Notes: generated by a model from the letters alone, not told the origin. Positions 34,952-44,509 are shown, counted from the stretch's first letter. The stretch: 64,000 bases of DNA from an uncultured Lachnospiraceae bacterium (GCA_947626775.1 CANQTL010000002.1:1-64000); one strand, 5' to 3'. Made by a program: numbers and translations.

Positions 34952-35197
34952 CTAAGCCCCCAGCTGTCCGGCAATGATATCCGCCATCTCTCCAACATTC
35001 TTCATGGAGACCACCTGTCCCATGTTGAATTTGACGCCAAACTCCTGCTCCACGGCCGCCAGCAGATTGATGTGTTCCAGGGAATCCCACTCTTCGATGT
35101 CATCCGCCGTAGTGGCGTCCGTCACCGTAATGCTGTCGTCGTCAAACACATCCCTGAATACTTCATTCAGTTTCACAAATATCTCTTCTCTGTCCAT
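34952..35197 (-). CDS. Acyl carrier protein
   Basis: The 81-residue acidic helical-bundle protein has the 4'-phosphopantetheine site Ser39 in EWDSLEH. It is a dedicated, non-fatty-acid ACP by context: it lies between an FkbH-type HAD protein and a membrane protein gene. FkbH proteins load a C3 unit (glyceryl/lactyl type) on such ACPs in polyketide and glycan pathways. It has GGAGAGG before the ATG and a good promoter at 35222-35250. No phosphopantetheinyl transferase is encoded in the window. Confidence 0.9.
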   Translation of the reverse strand: MDREEIFVKLNEVFRDVFDDDSITVTDATTADDIEEWDSLEHINLLAAVEQEFGVKFNMGQVVSMKNVGEMADIIAGQLGA

Positions 35198-35221
35198 TTG
35201 ATCCTCTCCATTCTCTGTACT

Positions 35222-35250
35222 ACTATAAATGTTTTTGTGTATTTTGGCAA
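35222..35250 (-). promoter_or_regulatory. Sigma-A promoter of the ACP gene
   Basis: On the minus strand TTGCCA, a 17-bp spacer and TATAGT in the 54-bp gap between the FkbH and ACP genes, giving ACP transcription beyond FkbH readthrough. Confidence 0.7.
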
Positions 35251-35251
35251 C

Positions 35252-37039
35252 TTACACGTTCACTGCAATCACCGTGTTCCTGTCCGTATAGTCGTCGGTG
35301 ACGGCAAATCGCCACACCGTACCGCCCTCTTTTGTCTCGCCGGTCTTCTCAAAACCCATCGTCTCATAGAAATCCCTGACCATGGCGTTCTTGGCGGTGG
35401 GATAATAATATCCGAACATCGTCTCCAGGCCGCATGCACGGCACGCGTGCACCATAGCGTCCAGCATGGCATACTCCATATCCCGCTTCAGCACACGGCA
35501 GCTCATCAGCCACAGATCCAGGTGCAGCGCTTTCGCCGCAATATCCTTCCTGCCGATCACCACGGTGACGACGCCGTTGTCTCCGAACTTGTCCTCCAGT
35601 CTGCCGTATCTGGTAATATAGTCGTCACTGGCCGCAAAGCGCTCGATATCGCTCTGCGTATACCGCCTCGTCGTCAGGTTGAACTGATTGCTCTTGTTGG
35701 TGAGCTGTGCGATCCTCGCCATATGAATCGGCTCAAACGCCCCGATGGAAGCGCGCATCTCGAGCGAGCGCAGATATTCCCTGTAATCGCCGAAACTGCG
35801 CTGCTGTCTCGCCCGCGCCATATTCGCCTTGTACATCTCGCTGCGCCTGCGGTCGTCCTCGGACAGATTCGTCACCTCAAAAAATCCCGCGTGATCCAGC
35901 ACGCGGATATACTGCTCCGGCGTTCCGATATCCGGCGCGGCTACTCCCGGCACCTGGGTGCTCACGATATCCCGCTCAGCCAGATTGTCGTCCACAAACA
36001 CCAGGCTGTCAGGCAGGATGCCCAGCTCCTCTGCAATCGCCTCCATATTGCTGCTCTTGGGTTCCCAGTTCGCCTTGATCAGCAGGAAGTCGTCGGGACG
36101 AAGGATCCCGTCAGGATGGTTCAGCCCCAGAATGGCGTTCTCCGGCTCGTTCTTGGAATTGACATTCAGCATGACGCCGATGTCTTTCTGCGCCTTGATA
36201 TAGTCCTGAAATTCCGCGTAAACCTGTCCCAGGGACGTCTCCTGTCCGATCTCGAGATTCTCTACGCCGTCGTCTCCCACGACGCCTCCCCACAGCGTGT
36301 TGTCCAGATCAAGCACCAGAGATTTCTTGTTCTTTCCGAAGATGGCCTTTATGATATTGGACAGATTGTAGGCAAATTCCGGGATTGCCTGCATACACAT
36401 GGCATATTTGTACATATGCCAGTAGAAGGGATCCGCCCATTTGTCCAGACCGTACGCCGCTGAGATATAGTTGATATCGTTGATATAGAAATCGTCGTGC
36501 TCCCTCGCATACTGATAGAAGCTCTCGTTCAGCCTGTTCAGGAAACTGATGCGCCCCTGCGGGAACACCGCCTCTCTGTTCCCCAGCAGCCTGTAAAAAG
36601 GGTATTCAAAGTTATTCTGGACCACGGGACAGTGATAGTCCGCAATCGCCTTGTCCCACATCACGGCGAAATATCCGAACTGTTCCTCCAGCATGAAACC
36701 GACTTCCTCTTCGTTCGTCCCCGGCGTCGGATACTTCATAATATTCCGGCTCGACGTGTGAATGTAGATCAGATCCGGCTCAAACTCCACCAGGCGCGGG
36801 TTGTCGAACATCACGTCCTGCCAGTACTGCGCGTATTCCGATTCATAAAACTCCGGCTGTATACCCCTGTCCAGCAGAAACAATTCCAGCACTCTTATGA
36901 TATCGTGCGTCGTACTGCCTCCCAGAACCGCGATCTTCTTGCGGACAAAATCCGCCCCGCTCTCCAGAAGCCGCCGCCTGATCTGCTTTGATTTCTTTAA
37001 AATATATTCGCTGTCAAAAGGATATTCCAATTCTTTCAT
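35252..37039 (-). CDS. FkbH-like HAD-IIIC protein (C3-unit loading onto ACP)
   Basis: The 595-residue protein has three parts: an N-terminal SGNH-like region (VLGGSTTHDI, about 38-47), a HAD domain with LDLDNTLWGG (243-252), NVNSKNEPEN and VFVDDNLAERD, and a C-terminal GNAT-like domain (about 430-590). FkbH proteins dephosphorylate 1,3-bisphosphoglycerate and place glycerate on an ACP. The next gene is an ACP, which fits. Here the acyl-ACP could feed an O-acyltransferase or become part of a glycan. GGAGG sits 6 bp before the ATG and an extended -10 promoter is at 37060-37089. Confidence 0.88.
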   Translation of the reverse strand: MKELEYPFDSEYILKKSKQIRRRLLESGADFVRKKIAVLGGSTTHDIIRVLELFLLDRGIQPEFYESEYAQYWQDVMFDNPRLVEFEPDLIYIHTSSRNIMKYPTPGTNEEEVGFMLEEQFGYFAVMWDKAIADYHCPVVQNNFEYPFYRLLGNREAVFPQGRISFLNRLNESFYQYAREHDDFYINDINYISAAYGLDKWADPFYWHMYKYAMCMQAIPEFAYNLSNIIKAIFGKNKKSLVLDLDNTLWGGVVGDDGVENLEIGQETSLGQVYAEFQDYIKAQKDIGVMLNVNSKNEPENAILGLNHPDGILRPDDFLLIKANWEPKSSNMEAIAEELGILPDSLVFVDDNLAERDIVSTQVPGVAAPDIGTPEQYIRVLDHAGFFEVTNLSEDDRRRSEMYKANMARARQQRSFGDYREYLRSLEMRASIGAFEPIHMARIAQLTNKSNQFNLTTRRYTQSDIERFAASDDYITRYGRLEDKFGDNGVVTVVIGRKDIAAKALHLDLWLMSCRVLKRDMEYAMLDAMVHACRACGLETMFGYYYPTAKNAMVRDFYETMGFEKTGETKEGGTVWRFAVTDDYTDRNTVIAVNV

Positions 37040-37059
37040 AGAAAACCTCCGTCTCGTTT

Positions 37060-37089
37060 ATTCTACCATACCCGCCCCTCATACTGCAA
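37060..37089 (-). promoter_or_regulatory. Promoter of the FkbH-ACP unit
   Basis: On the minus strand TTGCAG, an 18-bp spacer and TAGAAT with TG one base upstream of the -10. Confidence 0.65.
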
Positions 37090-37091
37090 CA

Positions 37092-37117
37092 AGGGCTTAC
37101 CGCAAGCGGCAAGCCCT
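37092..37117 (-). terminator. Terminator of the SGNH gene at 37148
   Basis: Nested stem: AGGGCTT/AAGCCCT outside and CCGC/GCGG inside. On the minus strand it is followed by TGTTGC, so the T tract is poor. It separates the SGNH gene from the FkbH promoter. Confidence 0.55.
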
Positions 37118-37147
37118 CTATATTTCTGTCAGCGCAGCATATACATC

Positions 37148-38263
37148 TTACTCTTCCGGATAGAAATCCGCCAGGATCCTCTTCGTCAGGCACTCCGCGT
37201 ACTGTCGTCTTCCCTCTTCCGACAGATGTATGCCGTCCTCCAGATACTGATCCGCCGTATACGCGTCGATGCCGCTGTCCTCCATCGCATTGAAGAACAG
37301 CACGTTATCCTCCCTGTGCTGATCCGCCACATACCCTGCGACACGGAAAAACTCTACCAGTGTGCCATATCCGTAATTGACGCTGTATGCGTCTCCCGTA
37401 AATTTGTCCCCGTCATAGAACTGGCAGTAGTGCGGGGCGACTATAATAATCTTTGCATCCGGGAAATGCGTTCTGAGCGCGTTCGTCGCAGTCTCCAGCG
37501 CGCCGGAGTATGTGCATATATCCGCAATATCCGCCACGGTGCCGTCCGACAGGTACTTGCTCTGGGGGATCTTGGCGCTCAGGAAGTCATTGATGCCATA
37601 CTCTATAATAAAATAATCGGTCTTGTAGAAATCGCATTCTTTCAGAATTTCACCCGCCCGGTACCCGTCGAAGAGAGACGCGTCGATATTGCCGAGTATG
37701 GCGTTGACCACCCCCATAAGCCCGAGAGAGTTCCAGCCTTCAAAGCTCCTCGGCTCATCGTAGGGCACCGCGGCCATCGTGCCGCCGATCGCCATGTTGT
37801 ACACTTTGGCGTTGCAGGCGTCCCCGATCAGCGAAGCCACGCCGGCGTATTCGCGTTCATTGTCCAGAATGCTGTCTCCCATAAAGACAATCTGCATATC
37901 GTAATCTCTGTCGTCCTGATCGCCGCTGTTCTGGGAGACCGTGGCGGAATCAGACGTTTTTTCCGTATTGCGCAGCGTCTTTTCCTTCTCTGCAGCCACA
38001 GCGCTCCGCTGCTCTCCGCCCGTCTCTTTGACGGACTCGGAGATCTTCTCAGGTTCCCCGTTCAGACTGTCCCACTCCTCCTTGAGTTCCTGCACGGCCT
38101 GACTGTTGGATTCCTCCATCGCAAGCCGCTCTTTCTCCATCCTGATCTGCGCCTGTCCGTACGCGATCTCAATGATCGCCAGGATGCAGAAGCCGACCAG
38201 CACCGCCAGAAGTACGGTATTGATATTGCTTTTTGCCCTGCGTCTATGTTGATCGCCGTTCAT
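37148..38263 (-). CDS. Membrane-anchored SGNH/GDSL esterase
   Basis: The 371-residue protein has one N-terminal membrane helix (about 14-33), a charged linker rich in Glu/Lys/Ser (about 40-120), and an SGNH domain outside the cell. The blocks are intact: MGDSIL (Ser), AIGGTMA (Gly), YGINDF (Asn) and DGIHLS (Asp/His). It is related to the degenerate protein at 19218-20234 but looks active. Probable role: O-acyl removal or transfer on wall glycans. It stands alone, with a terminator behind it; its promoter is unclear (TATTCT candidate about 90 bp upstream). Confidence 0.85.
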   Translation of the reverse strand: MNGDQHRRRAKSNINTVLLAVLVGFCILAIIEIAYGQAQIRMEKERLAMEESNSQAVQELKEEWDSLNGEPEKISESVKETGGEQRSAVAAEKEKTLRNTEKTSDSATVSQNSGDQDDRDYDMQIVFMGDSILDNEREYAGVASLIGDACNAKVYNMAIGGTMAAVPYDEPRSFEGWNSLGLMGVVNAILGNIDASLFDGYRAGEILKECDFYKTDYFIIEYGINDFLSAKIPQSKYLSDGTVADIADICTYSGALETATNALRTHFPDAKIIIVAPHYCQFYDGDKFTGDAYSVNYGYGTLVEFFRVAGYVADQHREDNVLFFNAMEDSGIDAYTADQYLEDGIHLSEEGRRQYAECLTKRILADFYPEE

Positions 38264-38431
38264 CCTTCACCCCTGCCTTTCGCCTTTTCCGTCATCCGCC
38301 GCCTATGTATGTCCCCGCCGCGCGGACCGCGGTTATTTCTATCAGACAGAATAGCACTTTTCCGTCCGTTTGAACAGATTCCCCGTGATTTCTAAAAAAA
38401 TCTTCCGCAAATCTTAAGAATCAGATTTTGT

Positions 38432-38461
38432 TTGTAACCGCGCTCTATTATAGTATATAAT
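38432..38461 (+). promoter_or_regulatory. Sigma-A promoter of the 613-residue membrane protein gene
   Basis: TTGTAA, an 18-bp spacer and a perfect TATAAT, about 52 bp upstream of the ATG at 38514. Confidence 0.75.
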
Positions 38462-38513
38462 TAAAATTTAGAAATATACGCGCTATTGTATGATTCAAGA
38501 AAGGAGCCCTCCC

Positions 38514-40355
38514 ATGTCGCTTATCTCCTCCGGCACGCAGCCCGTTATGCCGCAGGCGTCATCCTCGCCCGACTCAGGCAGACGTAAGAATCCCGCCGCC
38601 GGCGTCTCCGCGTCTTCTTCCGGTCGGCATCTGCTCTTTTTCATCCCGTTCCTGATCCTGTTTTACTGTGTGGAACTGTTCTGGATCGGGCCTGTGGACG
38701 GCATCAACGACGACTGGGGTATGTACAGCACCCTGTCCGGCGCCTATCTGGGCTATCCGGACGCGCATGTCCTGTTTTTCCTGTACCCGCTCTCATGGGC
38801 GCTGGCAGAGCTCTACCGGCTGTGCAGCTTCATCCCATGGTACGGCCTCTTTCTACACGGCGTGACCGTGGCGGCTCTCTATACCGTCTATGGGCGCGGC
38901 ATGCGCATCCTGGAGCGGCACAACTGTCCCGACGCGCCCTGGAAACCGGCGCTGACAATCCTGTGCATTCTTTTCCCGATCATCGGCCTGAACGTGATCT
39001 CGGAGGTTCAGTACACCACCGTCGCGGGAATCGCCGCCGCCGCCGCGATCTTCTGTTTTACCACGACCCGCACCGATCTCCCCGTCCGGGATTTTATCCT
39101 GCGCAGCGTCCCCGCCTTCGTCTTCGCGTGGCTTTCCTATTCCATGCGGCAGAATATCTTCTATCTCATGCTTCCCATAGCCGGTATGATATGGCTGTCC
39201 AAATGGAACAACGCGCGCCGCTGCGGCTTCGCGCACACCGCGCGCAAGCTGCTCGGCTTCGCCGCCATTCTTCTGGCCGGCATGGGAATCCTGTACGGGC
39301 TGAACGAGGCCGCGTACTCTTCGGAAGAATGGCGGGATTTCCGCCGGATCAACTATTACCGCGAGCGCGTGGGGGATTTCTATACATGGCCGGAATACGG
39401 GGAGTGCGCGGACGCGCTGAACAGCCTGGGAATCACGGAGGAAGAATATCTGTACCGCAGAAACGGCGCGCCCTTCATCGGCTACGGCATGTCCGTGGAA
39501 GACTGGGAACAGATGCACGCCATCGCAAAAAGCTGCTTTCTTGCCCGCACCTCCGTGCGGGACCGTCTGAAAAACATCGTCGTCGGAAGCGTCGGAGCCT
39601 TCTTCTACGAGGACGGTATGCAGCCCGCCAATCTGCTCGCTCTGGCGCTCATGGCGGCGACGTTTATACTCATACTGCTGCGCCGCAATCTCAGCGCCCT
39701 CTCCGCCTTTTTCTTCTATTTTCTGGGACGCGCCGTGAGCTGGATCTATGTGCTGTACGAGGGCCGCTTTCCCAAACGCATCATACAGCCCCTGATCTTC
39801 GTGGATTACGCCGCTCTCTTCGGCATTCTCCTCGGCTTCAATATGCTGCGGGCGGAGCGCTCCAGAAAATACCGCTTCGTACTGCCGGTAGTTTTCCTGC
39901 TCTGCGCCGCTTCCATCGCCGTCACCAAAAACAACGTGGATGCGGACTACCATGCCCACGAGGAGACCTGGGAAGCGCTGAAAGCATACTGTCACGCTCA
40001 CCCGGATAATCTCTATATATGGACTTACGACTCCGGGACACTGGAAAACTATTGCGAATCGCCTTTTGATATGACTCTGGACACTTACAATAACTTTGTC
40101 TACACCAACTGGGGCGTGATTCTGAATCCCAACACCCGCGTCAAGCTGACCCGCCACGGCGTAGGAGACTTCGCCCGCGATGTTGTCGAGAGCGATCACA
40201 CCTGTTTTATCCTGCGGGAAGCTCCCTACAACGAAGAACACCCCGTGATCATGTACTTCCGCCACACGTACGGCGCCGCGATGGAGACCGTCGACGCCTT
40301 CACCGCCGGAGACACGACTTACATGGTGTACCGTCTGCGGCCGGAACAGCCGTGA
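38514..40355 (+). CDS. Polytopic membrane protein, GT-C-like
   Basis: The 613-residue protein has about 12 membrane segments. The first external loop reads GPVDGINDDWGMYSTLSGAY, with paired acids (NDDW) as in GT-C glycosyltransferases, and a soluble C-terminal tail follows (HAHPDNLYIWTYDSGTLENY...). AAGGAG lies 8 bp before the ATG at 38514; an earlier ATG at 38490 would add 8 residues and lies at the putative transcription start region. It is a single plus-strand gene facing the GT2 gene at 40368 with a 12-bp gap. No family was assigned with certainty. Confidence 0.75.
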   Translation: MSLISSGTQPVMPQASSSPDSGRRKNPAAGVSASSSGRHLLFFIPFLILFYCVELFWIGPVDGINDDWGMYSTLSGAYLGYPDAHVLFFLYPLSWALAELYRLCSFIPWYGLFLHGVTVAALYTVYGRGMRILERHNCPDAPWKPALTILCILFPIIGLNVISEVQYTTVAGIAAAAAIFCFTTTRTDLPVRDFILRSVPAFVFAWLSYSMRQNIFYLMLPIAGMIWLSKWNNARRCGFAHTARKLLGFAAILLAGMGILYGLNEAAYSSEEWRDFRRINYYRERVGDFYTWPEYGECADALNSLGITEEEYLYRRNGAPFIGYGMSVEDWEQMHAIAKSCFLARTSVRDRLKNIVVGSVGAFFYEDGMQPANLLALALMAATFILILLRRNLSALSAFFFYFLGRAVSWIYVLYEGRFPKRIIQPLIFVDYAALFGILLGFNMLRAERSRKYRFVLPVVFLLCAASIAVTKNNVDADYHAHEETWEALKAYCHAHPDNLYIWTYDSGTLENYCESPFDMTLDTYNNFVYTNWGVILNPNTRVKLTRHGVGDFARDVVESDHTCFILREAPYNEEHPVIMYFRHTYGAAMETVDAFTAGDTTYMVYRLRPEQP

Positions 40356-40367
40356 GAAACCGCGCGG

Positions 40368-41303
40368 TTACTCGCTGCGGTTTATCCTGCGCGTCACAAG
40401 CGTCAGGCGGTACTCAAAATCCCTTCTGTTTTTCAGCGCCATATTGGAGAGGATCAGCCCTGCAAACAGGGACTGGATCGACGCCAGACCGATAAACCCG
40501 CACACGAACAGCGTCGGGAAGCGCAGCACAAGCCCCGTCTCGATATATGCGATCAGGATGGGAATGAACAGCGCCACAGCGACGACCGCCAGCACTGCAG
40601 AGCAGAGTCCGAAAAACCGCATCGGCTTGTAATCCCGATACAGCTTCACAATCGTGTGGAGCACTCTGAACCCGTCCGAGAACGTATTGAGTTTCGATTC
40701 GCTCCCCTCCGGCCTGTCACGGTAGTCCACGATCACATTCTCTATCTGCATATGATTATAGACCGCATGGATCGTCATCTCTGTCTCTATCTCGAAACCG
40801 GTGGACAGGATGGGGAATGTCTTGACGAACCCGTAGCTGAACGCGCGGTATCCGGTCATAATATCCTTGATCTCGCAGTCGAAAAGCTGATTGATGCTGC
40901 TTCGCACGAGCGTATTGCCAAAGTTGTGGAAGGGTCTCTTGTTCTCCGTAAAATAGGTGGATGACAAACGATCTCCCACCACCATGTCCGCATTGTGATG
41001 AAGCACCCTGTCCGCCATCTCGACCGCGTACTCCATCGGATAAGTGTCGTCGCCGTCCACCATGACATAACACTCGGCCTCAATCTCCCGAAACATGCGG
41101 CGTATCACATTGCCCTTGCCCTGCATGTGTTCATAGCGCACGACCGCGCCAGCCTCCCCGGCGAGTTCCACAGTCCTGTCGCTTGAATTGTTGTCATACA
41201 CATAGACTACCGCCTCCGGCAGCGCCGCTTTCGCGTCCCGCACCACCTTCGCGATCGTCTTCTCCTCGTTATAGCAGGGTATCAAAACGGCTATCTTATC
41301 CAT
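40368..41303 (-). CDS. Polyprenyl-phosphate glycosyltransferase (GT2, DPM1/GtrB-like)
   Basis: The 311-residue protein has an N-terminal GT2 domain (VLIPCYNEEKTI, MVDGDDTYPMEY with the DxD-type motif, and the MTGYRAFS loop) and two C-terminal membrane helices (about 230-290). Such enzymes transfer a sugar from a nucleotide donor to undecaprenyl or dolichol phosphate on the inner face; the product is flipped (GtrA-like) and used by GT-C proteins, many of which are encoded here. It lies 73 bp downstream of an MBOAT gene on the same strand. Confidence 0.88.
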   Translation of the reverse strand: MDKIAVLIPCYNEEKTIAKVVRDAKAALPEAVVYVYDNNSSDRTVELAGEAGAVVRYEHMQGKGNVIRRMFREIEAECYVMVDGDDTYPMEYAVEMADRVLHHNADMVVGDRLSSTYFTENKRPFHNFGNTLVRSSINQLFDCEIKDIMTGYRAFSYGFVKTFPILSTGFEIETEMTIHAVYNHMQIENVIVDYRDRPEGSESKLNTFSDGFRVLHTIVKLYRDYKPMRFFGLCSAVLAVVAVALFIPILIAYIETGLVLRFPTLFVCGFIGLASIQSLFAGLILSNMALKNRRDFEYRLTLVTRRINRSE

Positions 41304-41376
41304 TCTCCACGCAACCTTTCGGATCAGTAGTCTGTATCAGTCTCATCAATAGCTTACCACATAATGGCAGATTTTA

Positions 41377-42912
41377 CTAGAATCCCTGATAAATAAATTC
41401 TCCCGCGCTGTACCCCGGCCCATAACACCCGAACAGGATCACCGCAAACAGCAGCGCATACCAGACAACCCAGCGGACCGGCAGCGGCATACGGGCGATC
41501 CGGTCCCGCACGGAACCGCCGCGCTGGAGCAGCGACACCACCCACAAAAGCAGCAGCGAGACAGCCGCAGCGGCAAACTCCGTCCCGTCCAGCCCGAGGG
41601 CCAGCAGAGAACCGTCCCACAACACGGACGGATTCCACACCGCAACCGCCTCCCGCAGCATGGCAAAGGCGTCCCCCACCGAAGCCGCGCGGAAGAACAG
41701 GTCACCGATGCACACCAAAAAGAACGTCCTGACTATGCGCACGCCGTCCGCCAGCCGTCCCTTCGCGTCGATACGGCACTTTGCCATGACGCGGGCGCAG
41801 GGCGCTTCCAGCAGTTCTTCCATCACAATATAGCACCAGTGCAGCAGGCCGGAACCGATCACGAACTTCCAGTCGCCGCCGTGCCAGATACCCACCGTCA
41901 GCCACAGAATAAACATCGCCGCGAAGGTGGCGTACTGCTTGCCCCGCTTCTTGCCGAACCGCTGACGCCACGCCTGATTCAGATTCGTAAAGAACCGGGT
42001 CCGCAGAAGCGGATAGAACACATACTCCTTCATCCACACGCCCAGCGTGATGTGCCATCTGCGCCAGTACTCCGAAATGCTTCTGGCAAAAAACGGCGTC
42101 TGGAAATTTTCCGGCAAAAGGATCCCAAGACTCTCCGACATGCCGAGCACGATGTCCATGCAGCCCGAGAAATCCGTGTAGAGCTGAAAGGCATAGCACG
42201 CCGTCGCAACCCATATATACGCGCCCGGATAGCCCGCATGATCACCGTACACCGTATCCACAAGCGTACCCAGCCGCTCCGCGATCACCAACTTCTTGAA
42301 GAATCCCCATGCCATGCGCTGCAGGCCCCGCGCCACCCTTCGGTAGTCAAACGCATGCGGCGCAAAGAACTGTTCGCCGTTCTCCCTGTACTTCATGATC
42401 GGTCCCGAGATGACCACCGGAAAATACATGCCATAAAGCATCAGTTTAAGATAATTCTTCTGCGGCGCGGCAATGCCATAATATACGTCGACCACATATC
42501 CCAGCAGCGAGAACGTATAGAAAGACACGCCCAGAGGAATCAAAAAATCCACGCCTTCAATAAGCGTCCGCTCACTTCCGAGCAGCCTCGCGACGCCGTC
42601 TATCGTATATATCCCGAAATTCACATATTTCAGCACGGCCAGAATGCCGATATTCACCAGAATCACCGCGAGCAGGACGCCCCTGCGCCTTCCGGCACAC
42701 TCCGCCGGCGTCGCGTCAAGCAGCCGGATTCCCACGTAACAGGCCGTCACCGACGCGACGGGATACAGGATCAGAATACCGTTGCCGCCAAGCAGATAGT
42801 ATGCGATACTGCACGCCAGCAGAAGCCCCCACTGAAATTTCTTCGGAATCAGATAATACAGAACCAGAAGCCCCGCAAAAAAACACAAAAAAGAAAAAGA
42901 TGTAATACCCAT
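41377..42912 (-). CDS. MBOAT O-acyltransferase, copy 2
   Basis: The 511-residue multi-spanning protein has MBOAT features: LIPLGVSFYTFSLLGYVVD, FPVVISGPIMKY, QLYTDFSGCMDI, and a histidine region GIWHGGDWKFVIGSGLLHW with the predicted catalytic His in the last part. It differs from copies 1 and 3 (FFPQLIAGPI/FFPQLLAGPI there), so it may use a different partner or substrate. No SGNH partner is encoded next to it on this strand. The start at 42912 is taken because MGITSFSF begins the hydrophobic region; the 14 upstream residues are unlike a family N terminus. An extended -10 promoter lies at 42932-42940. Confidence 0.9.
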   Translation of the reverse strand: MGITSFSFLCFFAGLLVLYYLIPKKFQWGLLLACSIAYYLLGGNGILILYPVASVTACYVGIRLLDATPAECAGRRRGVLLAVILVNIGILAVLKYVNFGIYTIDGVARLLGSERTLIEGVDFLIPLGVSFYTFSLLGYVVDVYYGIAAPQKNYLKLMLYGMYFPVVISGPIMKYRENGEQFFAPHAFDYRRVARGLQRMAWGFFKKLVIAERLGTLVDTVYGDHAGYPGAYIWVATACYAFQLYTDFSGCMDIVLGMSESLGILLPENFQTPFFARSISEYWRRWHITLGVWMKEYVFYPLLRTRFFTNLNQAWRQRFGKKRGKQYATFAAMFILWLTVGIWHGGDWKFVIGSGLLHWCYIVMEELLEAPCARVMAKCRIDAKGRLADGVRIVRTFFLVCIGDLFFRAASVGDAFAMLREAVAVWNPSVLWDGSLLALGLDGTEFAAAAVSLLLLWVVSLLQRGGSVRDRIARMPLPVRWVVWYALLFAVILFGCYGPGYSAGEFIYQGF

Positions 42913-42931
42913 ATCCGCCTCACTCCTATTC

Positions 42932-42940
42932 AGTATATCA
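42932..42940 (-). promoter_or_regulatory. Extended -10 element of MBOAT copy 2
   Basis: On the minus strand TG-A-TATACT about 20 bp before the start codon; the -35 region is only a T-run, so the match rests on the extended -10. Confidence 0.5.
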
Positions 42941-42986
42941 TGAACCGGAGCCAAAAAAAACTTTTTTTGCGCGCGGAGGACGTCAT

Positions 42987-43015
42987 TTGCATATTTCCCG
43001 AAAAAGGAGTAAAAT
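42987..43015 (+). promoter_or_regulatory. Sigma-A promoter of the MBOAT-SGNH operon
   Basis: TTGCAT, a 17-bp spacer and TAAAAT, 30 bp upstream of the ATG at 43046, divergent from MBOAT copy 2. Confidence 0.75.
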
Positions 43016-43045
43016 GCCTATAGCGTTCCGGAGAGGAGAATTCCC

Positions 43046-44491
43046 ATGCTGTTTAACTCGATATCCTTCGGCATATTTATCATCATCGTATTCCTGCTGT
43101 ACTGTCTTTCGCCCCACAGATACAGATGGTGTTTTCTGCTCGCGGCGAGTTATCTGTTCTACATGAACCTCCATGCAGGGTACTGTATCCTGCTTCTTGC
43201 GGCCACCGTTCTGACTTATGCGCTGGCGCTCCGTCTGGAACAGGCGGATACGGACCGGGCGAAAAAACGGTGTCTGCTCGGCGGCATACTGCCGCTTATA
43301 CTGATCCTGCTTTTCTACAAAACCGCAGGCCCGGCGATCGACCGGCTAAATCTGCTAATCGACGGCGGACGTCTGCACATGCAGCCGATCACCCTGAAGA
43401 TCCTGCTGCCCGCCGGCGTCTCCTTCTATTTTTTCCAGTCCATGGGCTACCTGATCGACGTTTACCGCGGCAGGATCCGGGCGGAACGGCACCTGGGCTA
43501 CTATGCGCTGTTCGTATCCTTCTTTCCCCAGCTGCTGGCAGGCCCCATCGGACGGGCGGACAGCCTGCTGCCGCAGTACAAGAGCAGGCGCCCTTTCGTC
43601 TACAGCGACGTCACGTACGGTCTGAAGCTGATGGCCTGGGGATATTTTAAAAAACTGGTGATCGCCGACGTCCTCGCCGGCATCGTCAACACCGTCTATG
43701 ACAATGCGAAATCTTATGTCGGCCTTGTGTTTATCGTTGTGACGGTTCTGTTCGCCATCGAGATCTACTGCGATTTTTCCGGTTATTCCGATATTGCCGT
43801 AGGCTGTGCGAAACTGTTCGGAATCCAGCTGATGACGAATTTCAAAAGCCCGTATTTTTCCTTCTCCATCAGGGAATTCTGGAGCCGGTGGCACATTTCC
43901 CTCTCCACCTGGTTCCGGGACTATGTCTATATCCCGCTGGGAGGCAGCCGGGTTCCCAAATGGCGGCACTGCCTGAATCTGCTCATCACCTTCCTGGTGA
44001 GCGGCTTCTGGCACGGCAGCAGCCTGACTTATCTGGTCTGGGGCGGCCTGCACGGGATATTGCAGATCGCGGAGACGCTGCTCTTTCCCAGAAAGCGGAA
44101 CGGCGAAGAGATCATACGCCGCAGGCACTGGTGGCAGCTTCCCGTCACTTTCGCCCTGCTGTGCTTTACCTGGATCTTCTTCCGTGCGAACAGCATACAG
44201 GACGCCCTATGGATCATCTCACGGCTGTTCTGGGACGCTTCCAGACCTCTCAACTACCTCCAGACCTGTATCCTGTGTCTCGGCGTCTCGCCGGCTGCGG
44301 CTGCGGGCATCCTGTTGTCCGTCTCCCTGCTCGCGCTCTATGATCTGGTCTCGCTGAAGACCGACGCCATAGAAGCTCTGTCCCGTCAGAGATTTTATGT
44401 CAGATGGCCGGCGTACGTGTGTCTTCTCGTCGTGATCGCCCTGTTTGCGCCCAAAGGCGTGGCGACCGAGTTTATCTATTTTCAGTTTTAA
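43046..44491 (+). CDS. MBOAT O-acyltransferase, copy 3
   Basis: The 481-residue AlgI-like membrane protein has LLPAGVSFYFFQSMGYLID, FFPQLLAGPIGRAD, the CDFSGYSDIAVGCA segment, FWSRWHISLSTWFRDYVYIPLGG, and the catalytic histidine in FWHGSSLTYLVWGGLHG. AGGAG precedes the ATG. The next gene, 18 bp on, encodes a DltD-like SGNH protein, the usual extracellular partner. The pair most likely O-acetylates the exported polysaccharide. Confidence 0.94.
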   Translation: MLFNSISFGIFIIIVFLLYCLSPHRYRWCFLLAASYLFYMNLHAGYCILLLAATVLTYALALRLEQADTDRAKKRCLLGGILPLILILLFYKTAGPAIDRLNLLIDGGRLHMQPITLKILLPAGVSFYFFQSMGYLIDVYRGRIRAERHLGYYALFVSFFPQLLAGPIGRADSLLPQYKSRRPFVYSDVTYGLKLMAWGYFKKLVIADVLAGIVNTVYDNAKSYVGLVFIVVTVLFAIEIYCDFSGYSDIAVGCAKLFGIQLMTNFKSPYFSFSIREFWSRWHISLSTWFRDYVYIPLGGSRVPKWRHCLNLLITFLVSGFWHGSSLTYLVWGGLHGILQIAETLLFPRKRNGEEIIRRRHWWQLPVTFALLCFTWIFFRANSIQDALWIISRLFWDASRPLNYLQTCILCLGVSPAAAAGILLSVSLLALYDLVSLKTDAIEALSRQRFYVRWPAYVCLLVVIALFAPKGVATEFIYFQF

Positions 44492-44509
44492 AAGAAAGGT
44501 GTGATCCGG

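Noticed and set aside
43126..43650. Alternative plus-strand frame inside MBOAT copy 3
   Set aside because: It is a shifted frame of a gene with full MBOAT motifs and a good start.
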